Source: an uncultured Planctomycetaceae bacterium | GTDB lineage: Bacteria; Planctomycetota; Planctomycetia; Planctomycetales; Planctomycetaceae | NCBI GenBank assembly: GCA_937952455.1 | Contig: CALFYU010000593.1 | Coordinates: forward strand, 1 to 5,753 | Direction: 5' to 3' | Length of the DNA: 5,753 nt | In this document: one piece after another, positions 1-5,753 of the stretch | Numbering within the stretch: position 1 is the stretch's first letter | Layout: every line of letters begins with the position of its first letter | Notes under the pieces: model-generated | What the model saw: only the letters and a program-made list of their open reading frames with translations | Database searches by the model: none | Told to the model about the DNA's origin: nothing | Program-made: the position numbers and the translations under genes

Positions 1-932
1 TCGGAAAGTTTCAACCCCGCCTCGACGCTGGGAGCGATTTTCTTGGCGAGGCTCAATTCGGCAAAGTCTTTGTAACCCAGTAGTGCCGCTTTTTGTTTGC
101 GGAGTTTGAGCGTGCGGTTGATGATGTCGGTGTTGTCCAATTCTCCCGACGACGCCCGCGTGGTATAGGCCCGGTAGACCTGCTCGCGCTGCTGGCGATT
201 GCGGCTGTGCTGCAAAAAAGGTTGCACGATAGGGCCGTCCAGCGTAACCCGCCAGGGACCGGCTTCCGGTGTGGCCTCGGGGGCGCCTTCGTCTTTGGCT
301 TGGTTGTGCGACTGCGCGGTGAGTTGCTTCAAACTGTCCGGCCAGCCTTCGGTGTCGGCGGCATCGGTGATGGTGAGCGACCAGGCCTTGGTGGCGTCGA
401 GGACGTGGTTGGAAAAGTCGGTGGCCAGCTTGGAAAGCTCCCGAGCGATTTGGTTGAACTTTTCGAGCGCTTCCCCCTGCAAGCCGACACCGGCGAGTTC
501 GGCGTTGAGTAGTTTGTCATCGACGATCCGTTGCTGCGTTTCCGTCAGCGAATTCCAGGCATCCCCTTCTTTAATCGCTTTCAGCGACTTATAGATCGGC
601 TGGCTTTGCCCGACGCGGAGTCCGAAGTTGACGACGTCCTGGAGCACTTCCTCATGTGCGGCGCGGATCTCCGGCGAGTTCTGTAGACTCAACAAATGCC
701 CGACAGGCCCCAACGCCTGATCGAGCGGCTGATCGAGTTCTTCCAGCGGCTGCATCACACCGTCCCAGGTGGGGGACGCGTTCTGTTCGATGTCCGCCAG
801 TTCCTTTTCCGCTGCGGCGATACAATGCCGCACGGCGGGCACGACATGCTCCGGTGTGATCACGTCAAATTGCGGCAGTCCCGCTGGCTGTAACAGCGGG
901 TTGTTTTCTAGGGTGTCCATGTCGGATGTCAT
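1..932 (-). CDS. prlC: Oligopeptidase A, M3 metallopeptidase (N-terminal part; runs off the left edge)
   Basis: The reverse strand is open from an ATG at 932 to the window edge, giving 310 residues of a protein whose family is usually about 680-700 long. The sequence tracks E. coli oligopeptidase A (PrlC/OpdA) along its length: NPLL at 11-14, PEHVVPAV at 27-34, FSNHVLDAT at 173-181, YRAYTTRAS at 253-261, and LLGYKDFAELSLAKKIA at 284-300. This family is a cytoplasmic zinc endopeptidase that degrades short peptides, including cleaved signal peptides. The HExxH zinc motif falls in the C-terminal half, outside the window, so catalytic integrity cannot be judged. The start at 932 is preferred over the in-frame ATG at 920 because a GAAGGGA ribosome site lies 8 nt before it. 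A short Glu/Ala/Pro-rich stretch (about 212-226) looks like a slightly longer loop than in E. coli. No signal peptide is seen. The family is secure; the prlC/opdA name rests on remembered similarity. Confidence 0.93.
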   Translation of the reverse strand, partial: MTSDMDTLENNPLLQPAGLPQFDVITPEHVVPAVRHCIAAAEKELADIEQNASPTWDGVMQPLEELDQPLDQALGPVGHLLSLQNSPEIRAAHEEVLQDVVNFGLRVGQSQPIYKSLKAIKEGDAWNSLTETQQRIVDDKLLNAELAGVGLQGEALEKFNQIARELSKLATDFSNHVLDATKAWSLTITDAADTEGWPDSLKQLTAQSHNQAKDEGAPEATPEAGPWRVTLDGPIVQPFLQHSRNRQQREQVYRAYTTRASSGELDNTDIINRTLKLRKQKAALLGYKDFAELSLAKKIAPSVEAGLKLS

Positions 933-940
933 TAGCTGAG

Positions 941-947
941 TCCCTTC
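941..947 (-). promoter_or_regulatory. Ribosome binding site of the oligopeptidase gene
   Basis: On the minus strand the sequence reads GAAGGGA, followed by 8 nt and then the ATG at 932. This is a good Shine-Dalgarno match at normal spacing. It selects this ATG over the second in-frame ATG at 920, which would be 20 nt away. Confidence 0.6.
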
Positions 948-987
948 GGAGTTGATGTTTTTGTGCGTGTCGGCCGTAGTTAGCCTG

Positions 988-1010
988 GTTCCCAAGCGGA
1001 GTTTGGGAAC
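988..1010. repeat. Perfect 8-bp palindromic hairpin (GTTCCCAA / TTGGGAAC)
   Basis: GTTCCCAA at 988-995 and TTGGGAAC at 1003-1010 are exact reverse complements around a 7-nt loop (GCGGAGT). No T-run follows on either strand, so a terminator role is unlikely. Hairpins of this 'gttcccaag...cttgggaac' form are, from general familiarity, scattered as short intergenic repeats in planctomycetes and some other bacteria. If the oligopeptidase is transcribed from further upstream (around 1040-1078), this hairpin would lie in its 5' leader. Confidence 0.6.
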
Positions 1011-1039
1011 GATCAATCCAATTCGTGGCGCCGTTGCGT

Positions 1040-1078
1040 GAAATTTATTTCATTAGGTAAGTCAGTTGTCCTACCTCA
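1040..1078 (-). promoter_or_regulatory. Possible promoter region of the oligopeptidase gene (weak)
   Basis: This is the only AT-rich stretch in the gap upstream of the oligopeptidase. On the minus strand it carries AGGACA (4 of 6 to a -35 consensus) followed, after about 18 nt, by ATAAAT/TAAATT-like sequence that could serve as a -10. The matches are poor and planctomycete promoters are not well defined. It also overlaps an imperfect palindrome, so the AT content may belong to a repeat. Confidence 0.18.
1056..1075. repeat. Imperfect 20-bp palindrome (GGTA...TACC)
   Basis: The sequence GGTAAGTCAGTTGTCCTACC pairs with itself except at two positions in each arm (A/C at 5/16 and T/T at 7/14). 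It looks like a decayed copy of an ideal palindrome of the type GGTAGGACAACTGTCCTACC. It sits 6 nt from the perfect palindrome at 1082-1099, so the two may be parts of one composite repeat. Confidence 0.4.
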
Positions 1079-1081
1079 AAA

Positions 1082-1099
1082 GGTGCGTCGCGACGCACC
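1082..1099 (-). terminator. Perfect 18-bp palindrome just after the esterase stop codon; possible terminator and dispersed repeat
   Basis: GGTGCGTCGCGACGCACC is an exact palindrome. As RNA it forms a 7-bp stem with a CGCG loop. It begins 10 nt past the stop codon of the esterase gene (TGA at 1112-1110), and on that strand is followed by TTTTGAGG, so it could act as an intrinsic terminator, though four T residues are few. Motifs of the form 'tagGGTGCGT...ACGCACC' resemble short REP-like repeats found between genes in many bacteria. Both readings are compatible. The palindrome is certain; termination is an inference. Confidence 0.5.
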
Positions 1100-1109
1100 C
1101 TACGATTGG

Positions 1110-3431
1110 TCAATGTTGTTTTTCGATGTGATTGCGGATGAATTGTTTGAATTCGTCTTTGATGTCTTGCGGGGCGGCGTGGCCCATTTGGGGGCGTTCG
1201 ACCGTTTGTTTCTTTCCGCGGAGTTGATTGTAGGCGGCGAAGTTTGTCGTCGGCGGGCAGACGGCGTCGATGAAGCCGATGCTTACGATTGCATCCGCAT
1301 CCGTCCGCGCGGCGAAGTTCACCGCGTCGAAATACCGCGATGCTTCCAATACGGCTGCGTCAGGTTGGCCGGATTTATCCATGGGGACCAATTTCGGCCA
1401 ACCGTTGATGCGGTTAATGACTTGCCCGGAGTGGTCGCACATCGCGGGCACGCCGACAGCGATCGCCGTCACTCGTGGTTCCAATCCCGCCGCCACCAGC
1501 GACTGCCCGCCTCCTTGGCTGTGGCCGCTGACGATCAAGATCTTGCCGTCCCATTCCGGTTGGGCGGTCAGGAAGTCCATCGCCCGCATCAGCCGCAGGT
1601 ACATACCGAGAAAATAACTCGTGTCCCGCGAATCGCGTCCGTCGTGGCGATAGTTTTTCAACTTGCCGGCTGCCAGATCGCGATAGTATTTTGCCGGACG
1701 GCCGTTGGGGATGCCGTGGGCGTTGATGTCGAGCGCCAGCATTCCCATCTGCGCCCCTTCGACGGCGCTGCCCAAAGACGAGCTGCGTACCCCCGCACCG
1801 TGCACGTAGAGAATGGCCGGCAAGCTTTTCGGCGCGGCGTTTTTAGGACGCGCGAGGTAACCCGAAACCGGCGTCGGGCCCAGGCAGGCGACCTGGACGT
1901 CGAAGGCTTCAATATTTTCGTCGGGCGATTCGACCGGCGTCACCTCCGCCGTGGCGGGGACCTGGGCGAGACGCTTCTTTTGCAAGGCCCAGAATTCGTC
2001 GAAATCGTCCGGGGCGGGGAGGCTGGGCTGGATCATTTCGGGACTGACGGCGGCAGCCGCCACGGCGATCAACGGAGGTCCGTGCGGGGGAGTCACCTTG
2101 ACTTGGCAACGTAAAAACCCCGGTTCGGGCAGCACGCCTTTTACGTGAATCGGTTCTCCCTGCAATTCGGCGCGTCCGGCGGTCAACGCCGTCAGCCCGG
2201 CGTGGCTGAGGGAATAGGCCACGCTGCCCGACGTGGCCGGGCGGCCGTACTTGAGGACGTCAATCTGAAAATCGACCGGTTCTGCGGTTTCGTATCGTCC
2301 GTTTTCACGGCCGGTGGAAACGTGCAGCGCGTACGGCTCGACCTCCCGCACGCGGTGGTTGAGCGTGTCGCCGATGAAGATTTCGCCTTCGGGACTAACG
2401 CAGATGCCGTGCGGGCGTGCCAATCCCGCTGTGAGCGCCGGGCGACCGTCGCCGTTATAGGTTGCGACGTCAGGCCCCGCTCCGGCGACGGTGGTCACGA
2501 TTCCCGTCCGCGGGTCGATCTTGCGGATGACTTGATTCTCGGTGTCGCAGACGAACACGTCGCCGTTTTCACCAACGGCGATTCCCTTGGGGCCGTTGAA
2601 CGTCGCTTCCAGGGCGGGGCCGTCGTCCCCCGAATATCCTTTTTCGCCTGTGCCGGCGACGTGCTCGATGATGCCGCTATTGAGGTTCAATTTCCAGATG
2701 CTGTGTCCTTCGCGCAGGGCGATCCACATGGTCTCGCCGTCGAGGTCCAAGGCGCGCGGGCCAAGAATCGGGCCGTCCTTGACGGGCTGACCGTGGGTCG
2801 GCAATGTCTTTTCGCCCGTTCCGGCAATGGAATCGACGATGCCGGTCTTTAAGTCAATGCGGCGAATGCGGTGGTTGCCGATGTCGGCGACGTACAGGCC
2901 CCCCTTGTCATCGAGTGCGATGCTGTGCGGGCGGGAGAACTTCGCTTCGATCGCCGGGCCGCCGTCGCCGCTGTAACCTTCTTCGCCGGTTCCCGCCACG
3001 GTGGAGATCTTTCCAGTTTTCGCATCGACCCGGCGGATGAGGTGGTTTTGCATTTCGACGAAGTACATATTGCCGTCGGCATCGAAACGGACTTCGTACG
3101 GCTCGTTGAGCTGTGCCTCGGTGGCCGGTCCGCCGTCGCCCGCGTATCCCTTTTGACCGTTGCCAGCGACGACTGTCAATTGGCCGGTCTTGCGATCCAG
3201 CCGCCAGACGCGGTGGTTCAGCACTTCGGTGACGTACAGCGCGCCGTCCGGCCCCAATTCGACGCCGAACGGCTGGCCGATGTTTACAGCGTCGCCGCGG
3301 CCCTGGCTGGCGTTGTTATCCGGCCGGCCGGTCCCCGCGACCGTCGAAATCGGCCCCGCAGCGGCCATCTCGTTCAGACCGATCAAGACGGCCAGCAAAA
3401 CCGTCCCATTAGATAAAACGCGTCGTCGCAT
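1110..3431 (-). CDS. Secreted NHL-repeat beta-propeller fused to an AXE1-family acetyl (xylan) esterase
   Basis: This is a 773-residue predicted exported hydrolase. Residues 1-25 form a signal peptide (MRRR, a hydrophobic core, likely cleavage after AAA at 23-25). Residues 31-371 hold six NHL repeats, each opening with V/IAG(T/N/A)G at 31, 88, 145, 202, 258 and 315 (56-57 residue period); most contain GDGGPA and NHRIRRID-like segments, suggesting a six-bladed propeller. Residues about 366-462 look like a beta-sandwich linker ending in LPEPGFLRC. Residues about 465-770 match AXE1/cephalosporin-C deacetylase-type alpha/beta hydrolases: nucleophile Ser638 in GHSQGG, Asp722 in GFIDAVCPPTT, His751 in GHAAP. 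The family removes acetyl groups from xylan and related esters; the real substrate is unknown. The start at 3431 is chosen because it directly precedes the signal peptide and has a GAGG site 9 nt upstream; an in-frame ATG at 3554 would add 41 residues unlike an export signal. It diverges from the ligase gene. Confidence 0.9.
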   Translation of the reverse strand: MRRRVLSNGTVLLAVLIGLNEMAAAGPISTVAGTGRPDNNASQGRGDAVNIGQPFGVELGPDGALYVTEVLNHRVWRLDRKTGQLTVVAGNGQKGYAGDGGPATEAQLNEPYEVRFDADGNMYFVEMQNHLIRRVDAKTGKISTVAGTGEEGYSGDGGPAIEAKFSRPHSIALDDKGGLYVADIGNHRIRRIDLKTGIVDSIAGTGEKTLPTHGQPVKDGPILGPRALDLDGETMWIALREGHSIWKLNLNSGIIEHVAGTGEKGYSGDDGPALEATFNGPKGIAVGENGDVFVCDTENQVIRKIDPRTGIVTTVAGAGPDVATYNGDGRPALTAGLARPHGICVSPEGEIFIGDTLNHRVREVEPYALHVSTGRENGRYETAEPVDFQIDVLKYGRPATSGSVAYSLSHAGLTALTAGRAELQGEPIHVKGVLPEPGFLRCQVKVTPPHGPPLIAVAAAAVSPEMIQPSLPAPDDFDEFWALQKKRLAQVPATAEVTPVESPDENIEAFDVQVACLGPTPVSGYLARPKNAAPKSLPAILYVHGAGVRSSSLGSAVEGAQMGMLALDINAHGIPNGRPAKYYRDLAAGKLKNYRHDGRDSRDTSYFLGMYLRLMRAMDFLTAQPEWDGKILIVSGHSQGGGQSLVAAGLEPRVTAIAVGVPAMCDHSGQVINRINGWPKLVPMDKSGQPDAAVLEASRYFDAVNFAARTDADAIVSIGFIDAVCPPTTNFAAYNQLRGKKQTVERPQMGHAAPQDIKDEFKQFIRNHIEKQH
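2319..3341 (-). repeat. Six tandem NHL repeats within the esterase gene
   Basis: The coding sequence holds six in-frame units of about 170 bp, seen in the protein as V/IAGxG recurring every 56-57 residues (31, 88, 145, 202, 258, 315). Units 2, 3 and 5 carry GY(A/S)GD(G/D)GPA; unit 6 has YNGDGRPA. Unit 4 (residues 202-257) lacks this loop and its NHRIRRID equivalent is GHSIWKLNL. The repeats are diverged at the DNA level, so recent duplication is not indicated. Confidence 0.85.
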
Positions 3432-3440
3432 GATGCATCG

Positions 3441-3444
3441 CCTC
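3441..3444 (-). promoter_or_regulatory. Ribosome binding site of the NHL-esterase gene
   Basis: On the minus strand GAGG lies 9 nt before the ATG at 3431. It is short but well placed, and supports starting the protein at the signal peptide rather than at the upstream in-frame ATG at 3554. Confidence 0.45.
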
Positions 3445-3486
3445 GGGAAATTGCGGTCGGAATTGGTGGTTGTGGGTGTGTCTGGT

Positions 3487-3516
3487 AGTCTATCGCGGAA
3501 CATCGTCGAATTCCAA
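3487..3516 (-). promoter_or_regulatory. Possible promoter of the NHL-esterase gene (weak)
   Basis: On the minus strand TTGGAA (3516-3511) and TAGACT (3492-3487) are separated by 18 nt. Each matches the sigma-70 consensus at 4 of 6 bases. Transcription would begin roughly 50 nt before the ATG at 3431. A promoter here would lie inside the longer open frame from 3554 and would favour the shorter start. Matches of this quality occur by chance. Confidence 0.2.
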
Positions 3517-3630
3517 GTCGCGCCTCGCAATGCGCTTGGCCGATGCGTGCTCAACCCACTACGATACCGATTGCGAATGCAACCCCTTTACCCCCGGCTC
3601 TGCTGCGGGCTGTCGCGATTCCAAATTGTA

Positions 3631-4938
3631 ATGACCACCAACATCCCCGATCCGCGATCCCTCACGCGCGACAAAATTCGCGATCGGCAGTCCGCGCTTT
3701 TGCGCGAACTGTTGGCGGAGATCATACCGGGAAATCGATTCTGGACGTCCCGCTTCCAAGCCGCGGGGATCGATCCGAGGACGATTTACGGCGTGGACGA
3801 CCTCGCGAAATTGCCGACGGTGACCAAGGCCGACATTCTCGCTGATCAGGAAACGCATCCGCCGTACGGCACGAATCTCACGTACCCGTTCGACGCATTC
3901 AGCCGCCTGCATCAAACATCGGGGACGACCGGGGCACCGATGCGCTGGCTGGATACGCCTGGCAGTTGGGATTGGTTGATGCGGTGCTGGGCGCAAATTT
4001 ATCGCATCATCCGGCTCTCGCCCCAGGACCGGCTGGCGTTTCCATTCTCGTTTGGACCGTTTCTCGGATTCTGGGCCGGATTCGAAGGGGCGTCGCGGCT
4101 GGGAAATCTGTGCCTGCCCGGTGGAGGCATGAGCAGCCCGGCGCGGCTAGAACTGATTCGCGAACACGGTGCGACGTTCGTCTGTTGCACGCCAACGTAC
4201 GCGCTGCGTTTGGCGGAAGTTGCCCAGGAACAGGGGATCGACCTGAGCGAAACGGCTGTCCGCGTCATTCTGGTCGCCGGTGAACCGGGTGGAAATATTC
4301 CCGCGACGCGCCGCAACATCGAAACCGCTTGGGGCGCGCGGGTGATTGACCATTGGGGGATGACCGAGGTCGGCGCATTGGCCGTCGAAAGTATTGACCG
4401 GCCCAGCAGCCTGTATATGCTGGAAACCGAGTGCATTCCGGAGATCATCGATCCCGCCACGGAGCAGCCGGTTGCTGCCGGCAAAGAGGGGGAATTAGTG
4501 GTCACCAATCTTGGCCGCCTCGGTAGTCCGCTGATTCGCTACCGTACCGGCGACCGGGTCCGCGCCGCCGTTCCCGCAGCCGACGACGAGCTGCAAATGC
4601 TCTGCCTCGAAGGGGGGATCCTGGGCCGCACCGACGACATGATCACCGTCCGCGGCAATAATGTCTATCCGTCGAAGCTGGAAGGGATCCTGCGTGAGTT
4701 CGACGACGTGGTCGAATTCCGCATCGAAGTCAGCACGCGGAAATCGATGCAGCACGTCAGAATCCAAGTCGAACCACACCCACGGGTACACGAACAGGGG
4801 ACCGGCGGGCAATTGACGGCGGAATTGGTCAAGGCGATTAAGGACCGTCAAAATTTCCATGCCGAGATTGAGATCGTTCCCAGCGACAGTTTGCCGCGTT
4901 TTGAGTTAAAAGGCCGCCGCTTTTTCCGAGTGGAGTGA
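3631..4938 (+). CDS. PaaK-type (phenylacetate-CoA ligase family) adenylate-forming enzyme
   Basis: A 435-residue protein, the usual length for PaaK-like ligases, which adenylate a carboxylic acid with ATP and pass it to coenzyme A in the cytoplasm. The adenylation motifs are in order: TSGTTGAP at 96-103 (ATP phosphate loop), AGEPGG at 216-221, HWGMTEVG at 241-248, YRTGD at 304-308 (ribose-binding Asp), GRTDDMITVRGNNVYPSKLE at 332-351 (hinge and start of the C-terminal lid), and a candidate catalytic lysine K427 in ELKGRRF close to the C-terminus. The substrate cannot be read from sequence: no other phenylacetate pathway gene is nearby, so the name paaK is not justified. The start at 3631 gives a normal family N-terminus but has no visible Shine-Dalgarno site; an in-frame ATG at 3577 would add 18 residues rich in Cys, Arg and Pro and is less likely. 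It diverges from the esterase gene, and its last 33 bp overlap the deacetylase gene on the other strand. Confidence 0.9.
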   Translation: MTTNIPDPRSLTRDKIRDRQSALLRELLAEIIPGNRFWTSRFQAAGIDPRTIYGVDDLAKLPTVTKADILADQETHPPYGTNLTYPFDAFSRLHQTSGTTGAPMRWLDTPGSWDWLMRCWAQIYRIIRLSPQDRLAFPFSFGPFLGFWAGFEGASRLGNLCLPGGGMSSPARLELIREHGATFVCCTPTYALRLAEVAQEQGIDLSETAVRVILVAGEPGGNIPATRRNIETAWGARVIDHWGMTEVGALAVESIDRPSSLYMLETECIPEIIDPATEQPVAAGKEGELVVTNLGRLGSPLIRYRTGDRVRAAVPAADDELQMLCLEGGILGRTDDMITVRGNNVYPSKLEGILREFDDVVEFRIEVSTRKSMQHVRIQVEPHPRVHEQGTGGQLTAELVKAIKDRQNFHAEIEIVPSDSLPRFELKGRRFFRVE

Positions 4939-5580
4939 CATTGGCAAGGCCCGCAGCCGCCAGCCGTCATCCTGCAAGCGTGGCAGCAGTTCTTCCATTG
5001 CCGCCGGCGTCACGCTGCGTGATTTGGGATTGTCGTGCAGACAAACAATGCTCCCCGGGCGAATCCGTACGCGGGTCCACGTCGCCACATGCGCAGGCGT
5101 GGCTGTCGGGACAAAATCACCCGGCAAGACATCCCACATCACCAACTTCTGGCGGGCGTGTTTGCACCAGATCAAAGTCCGTGGCGTGAACCGTCCGAAT
5201 GGCGGCCGCATCCAGTGGATTGGCTCGCCGGCCAGCTCTTCGAGCACCTGCGTCGCACGCTTTAGCTCTTCCGCATACGTCGCATGTGGGACTTTCCAGG
5301 CATTCGCATGGGAATAAGTATGATTACCGATTGCATGCCCGGCGGCCAGCATGTCCCGCGCGAGTTGCGGCCGCTGCTCGGCGTTGTCGCCGCGCAGAAA
5401 GAACGTCGCCTGCGCCTGATGGCGGTCCAGGATTTCCAGGAGCTGCGGCGTGGCAACTTCGTCGGGTCCGTCATCGAAGGTCAAATAGACGTCCTGGCCC
5501 TCGGCCGGCATCTTCCAGAGCGGATCCCAGACGACGTACCTCAAGAATCGCGGCAGATACGTGCCGATGACATGGACCAT
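4906..5580 (-). CDS. CE4/NodB-family polysaccharide deacetylase
   Basis: A 224-residue protein that is essentially one NodB homology domain. Visible motifs are TFDDGPD at 34-40 (Asp36 as catalytic base, Asp37 as metal ligand), GNHTYSH at 85-91 (metal ligands His87 and His91), RPPFG at 125-129, MWDVLPGDF at 148-156, and LHDN at 181-184 (His182). The family removes N- or O-acetyl groups from carbohydrates such as chitin oligomers, peptidoglycan or other glycans using a divalent metal. All expected motifs are present, so it is probably active; the substrate is unknown. The N-terminus has some hydrophobic residues but no clear signal peptide, so the protein may be cytoplasmic or only peripherally attached. 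The start at 5580 follows a weak CGGAA site; an in-frame TAA lies 15 codons upstream and no alternative start lies between. It converges on the ligase gene, overlapping it by 33 bp with no terminator visible between them. Confidence 0.92.
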   Translation of the reverse strand: MVHVIGTYLPRFLRYVVWDPLWKMPAEGQDVYLTFDDGPDEVATPQLLEILDRHQAQATFFLRGDNAEQRPQLARDMLAAGHAIGNHTYSHANAWKVPHATYAEELKRATQVLEELAGEPIHWMRPPFGRFTPRTLIWCKHARQKLVMWDVLPGDFVPTATPAHVATWTRVRIRPGSIVCLHDNPKSRSVTPAAMEELLPRLQDDGWRLRALPMSLHSEKAAAF

Positions 5581-5674
5581 ATGTGGATTCCGGTGAGGAG
5601 TTTGCGTTGCAGACGATACGTTTTACAGCGGGATGTTAGCGGAATGTGGGAATTCTGTTGAGAGCGAATGCCGC

Positions 5675-5753
5675 CACCGAAGGCACGAGTGGAGACGGAT
5701 GCGCCCGGGACGCGGCCGGGTGGGTTTTGTTGGGGATTGACGCTCGTGCGGTG
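5675..5753. repeat. Long imperfect inverted repeat with an inner GC-rich hairpin, reaching the right edge
   Basis: CACCG (5675-5679) plus CACGAG (5684-5689) pairs exactly with CTCGTG (5743-5748) plus CGGTG (5749-5753), leaving a 4-nt bulge (AAGG) in the left arm. Inside, 5702-5708 pairs with 5716-5722 (7 bp, one G-T pair) around a 7-nt loop. The outer stem ends exactly at the window edge and may continue. No open reading frame is supported in 5581-5753. It could be a dispersed palindromic repeat, or the end of a small mobile element. Confidence 0.4.

Noticed and set aside
93..594. Plus-strand open frames of 139 and 131 residues near the left edge
   Set aside because: They lie opposite the oligopeptidase A reading frame, which matches its family continuously from 932 to the edge.
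1038..2114. A 358-residue plus-strand open frame opposite the esterase gene, and other long frames at 2145-2852 and 2871-3416
   Set aside because: These are antisense shadows of a high-GC gene. Their translations have no recognisable domain and are rich in Arg, Gly and Val, while the minus-strand reading has a signal peptide, NHL repeats and a full catalytic triad.
3432..3554. N-terminal extension of the NHL-esterase to an ATG at 3554
   Set aside because: It would bury a normal signal peptide behind 41 hydrophilic residues. The ATG at 3431 has a ribosome site and begins directly with the export signal.
3160..3630. N-terminal extension of the ligase reading frame back to 3160
   Set aside because: The extra 157 residues run antisense through the esterase signal peptide and first repeats, and have no family similarity. 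PaaK-like proteins normally start near the ATG at 3631.
4908..4924. AAAAG...CTTTT hairpin at the ligase/deacetylase overlap as a bidirectional terminator
   Set aside because: The stem is only 5 bp, mostly A-T, with a 7-nt loop, and it lies inside both coding regions. It is too weak to call.
5702..5730. GC-rich hairpin followed by a short T-run as a plus-strand terminator
   Set aside because: No plus-strand gene precedes it, the T-run is interrupted by G residues, and the hairpin is better seen as part of the larger inverted repeat at 5675-5753.
1..5753. CRISPR array, tRNA/rRNA genes, transposase or defence system
   Set aside because: No regularly spaced direct repeats, no tRNA- or rRNA-like sequence, and no transposase, nuclease or toxin-antitoxin motifs were seen in any frame. 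The four genes are ordinary metabolic or housekeeping types.

Overview
The window looks like ordinary chromosomal DNA from a high-GC, free-living, polysaccharide-degrading bacterium, most likely a planctomycete. This is inferred from gene content: a secreted acetyl-xylan-esterase-type hydrolase with NHL repeats, loosely packed single genes on both strands, few strong Shine-Dalgarno sites, and short palindromic repeats between genes. No rRNA or other taxonomic marker is present, so the assignment is tentative.

Layout from left to right. (1) Positions 1-932, minus strand: the first 310 residues of an M3-family oligopeptidase A (PrlC/OpdA); the catalytic part lies beyond the left edge. (2) Positions 933-1109: an intergenic gap with several different palindromes; the one nearest the next gene may be its terminator. 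(3) Positions 1110-3431, minus strand: a secreted 773-residue protein joining a six-repeat NHL beta-propeller to a beta-sandwich linker and an AXE1-type acetyl esterase with a complete Ser-Asp-His triad. (4) Positions 3432-3630: a divergent promoter region. (5) Positions 3631-4938, plus strand: a 435-residue PaaK-type (phenylacetate-CoA ligase family) adenylate-forming enzyme. (6) Positions 4906-5580, minus strand: a CE4/NodB polysaccharide deacetylase whose 3' end overlaps the ligase gene tail-to-tail by 33 bp. (7) Positions 5581-5753: gene-free sequence with an inverted repeat that runs to the right edge.

The four genes do not form one operon. The peptidase and the esterase share a strand but are separated by the palindrome-rich gap. 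The esterase and ligase diverge, and the ligase and deacetylase converge. Two enzymes (AXE1 esterase and CE4 deacetylase) belong to families that remove acetyl groups from carbohydrates, but nothing here shows that they act together. No mobile element, CRISPR array, RNA gene or clearly new multi-gene system was found. The most unusual item is the NHL-propeller/AXE1 fusion.
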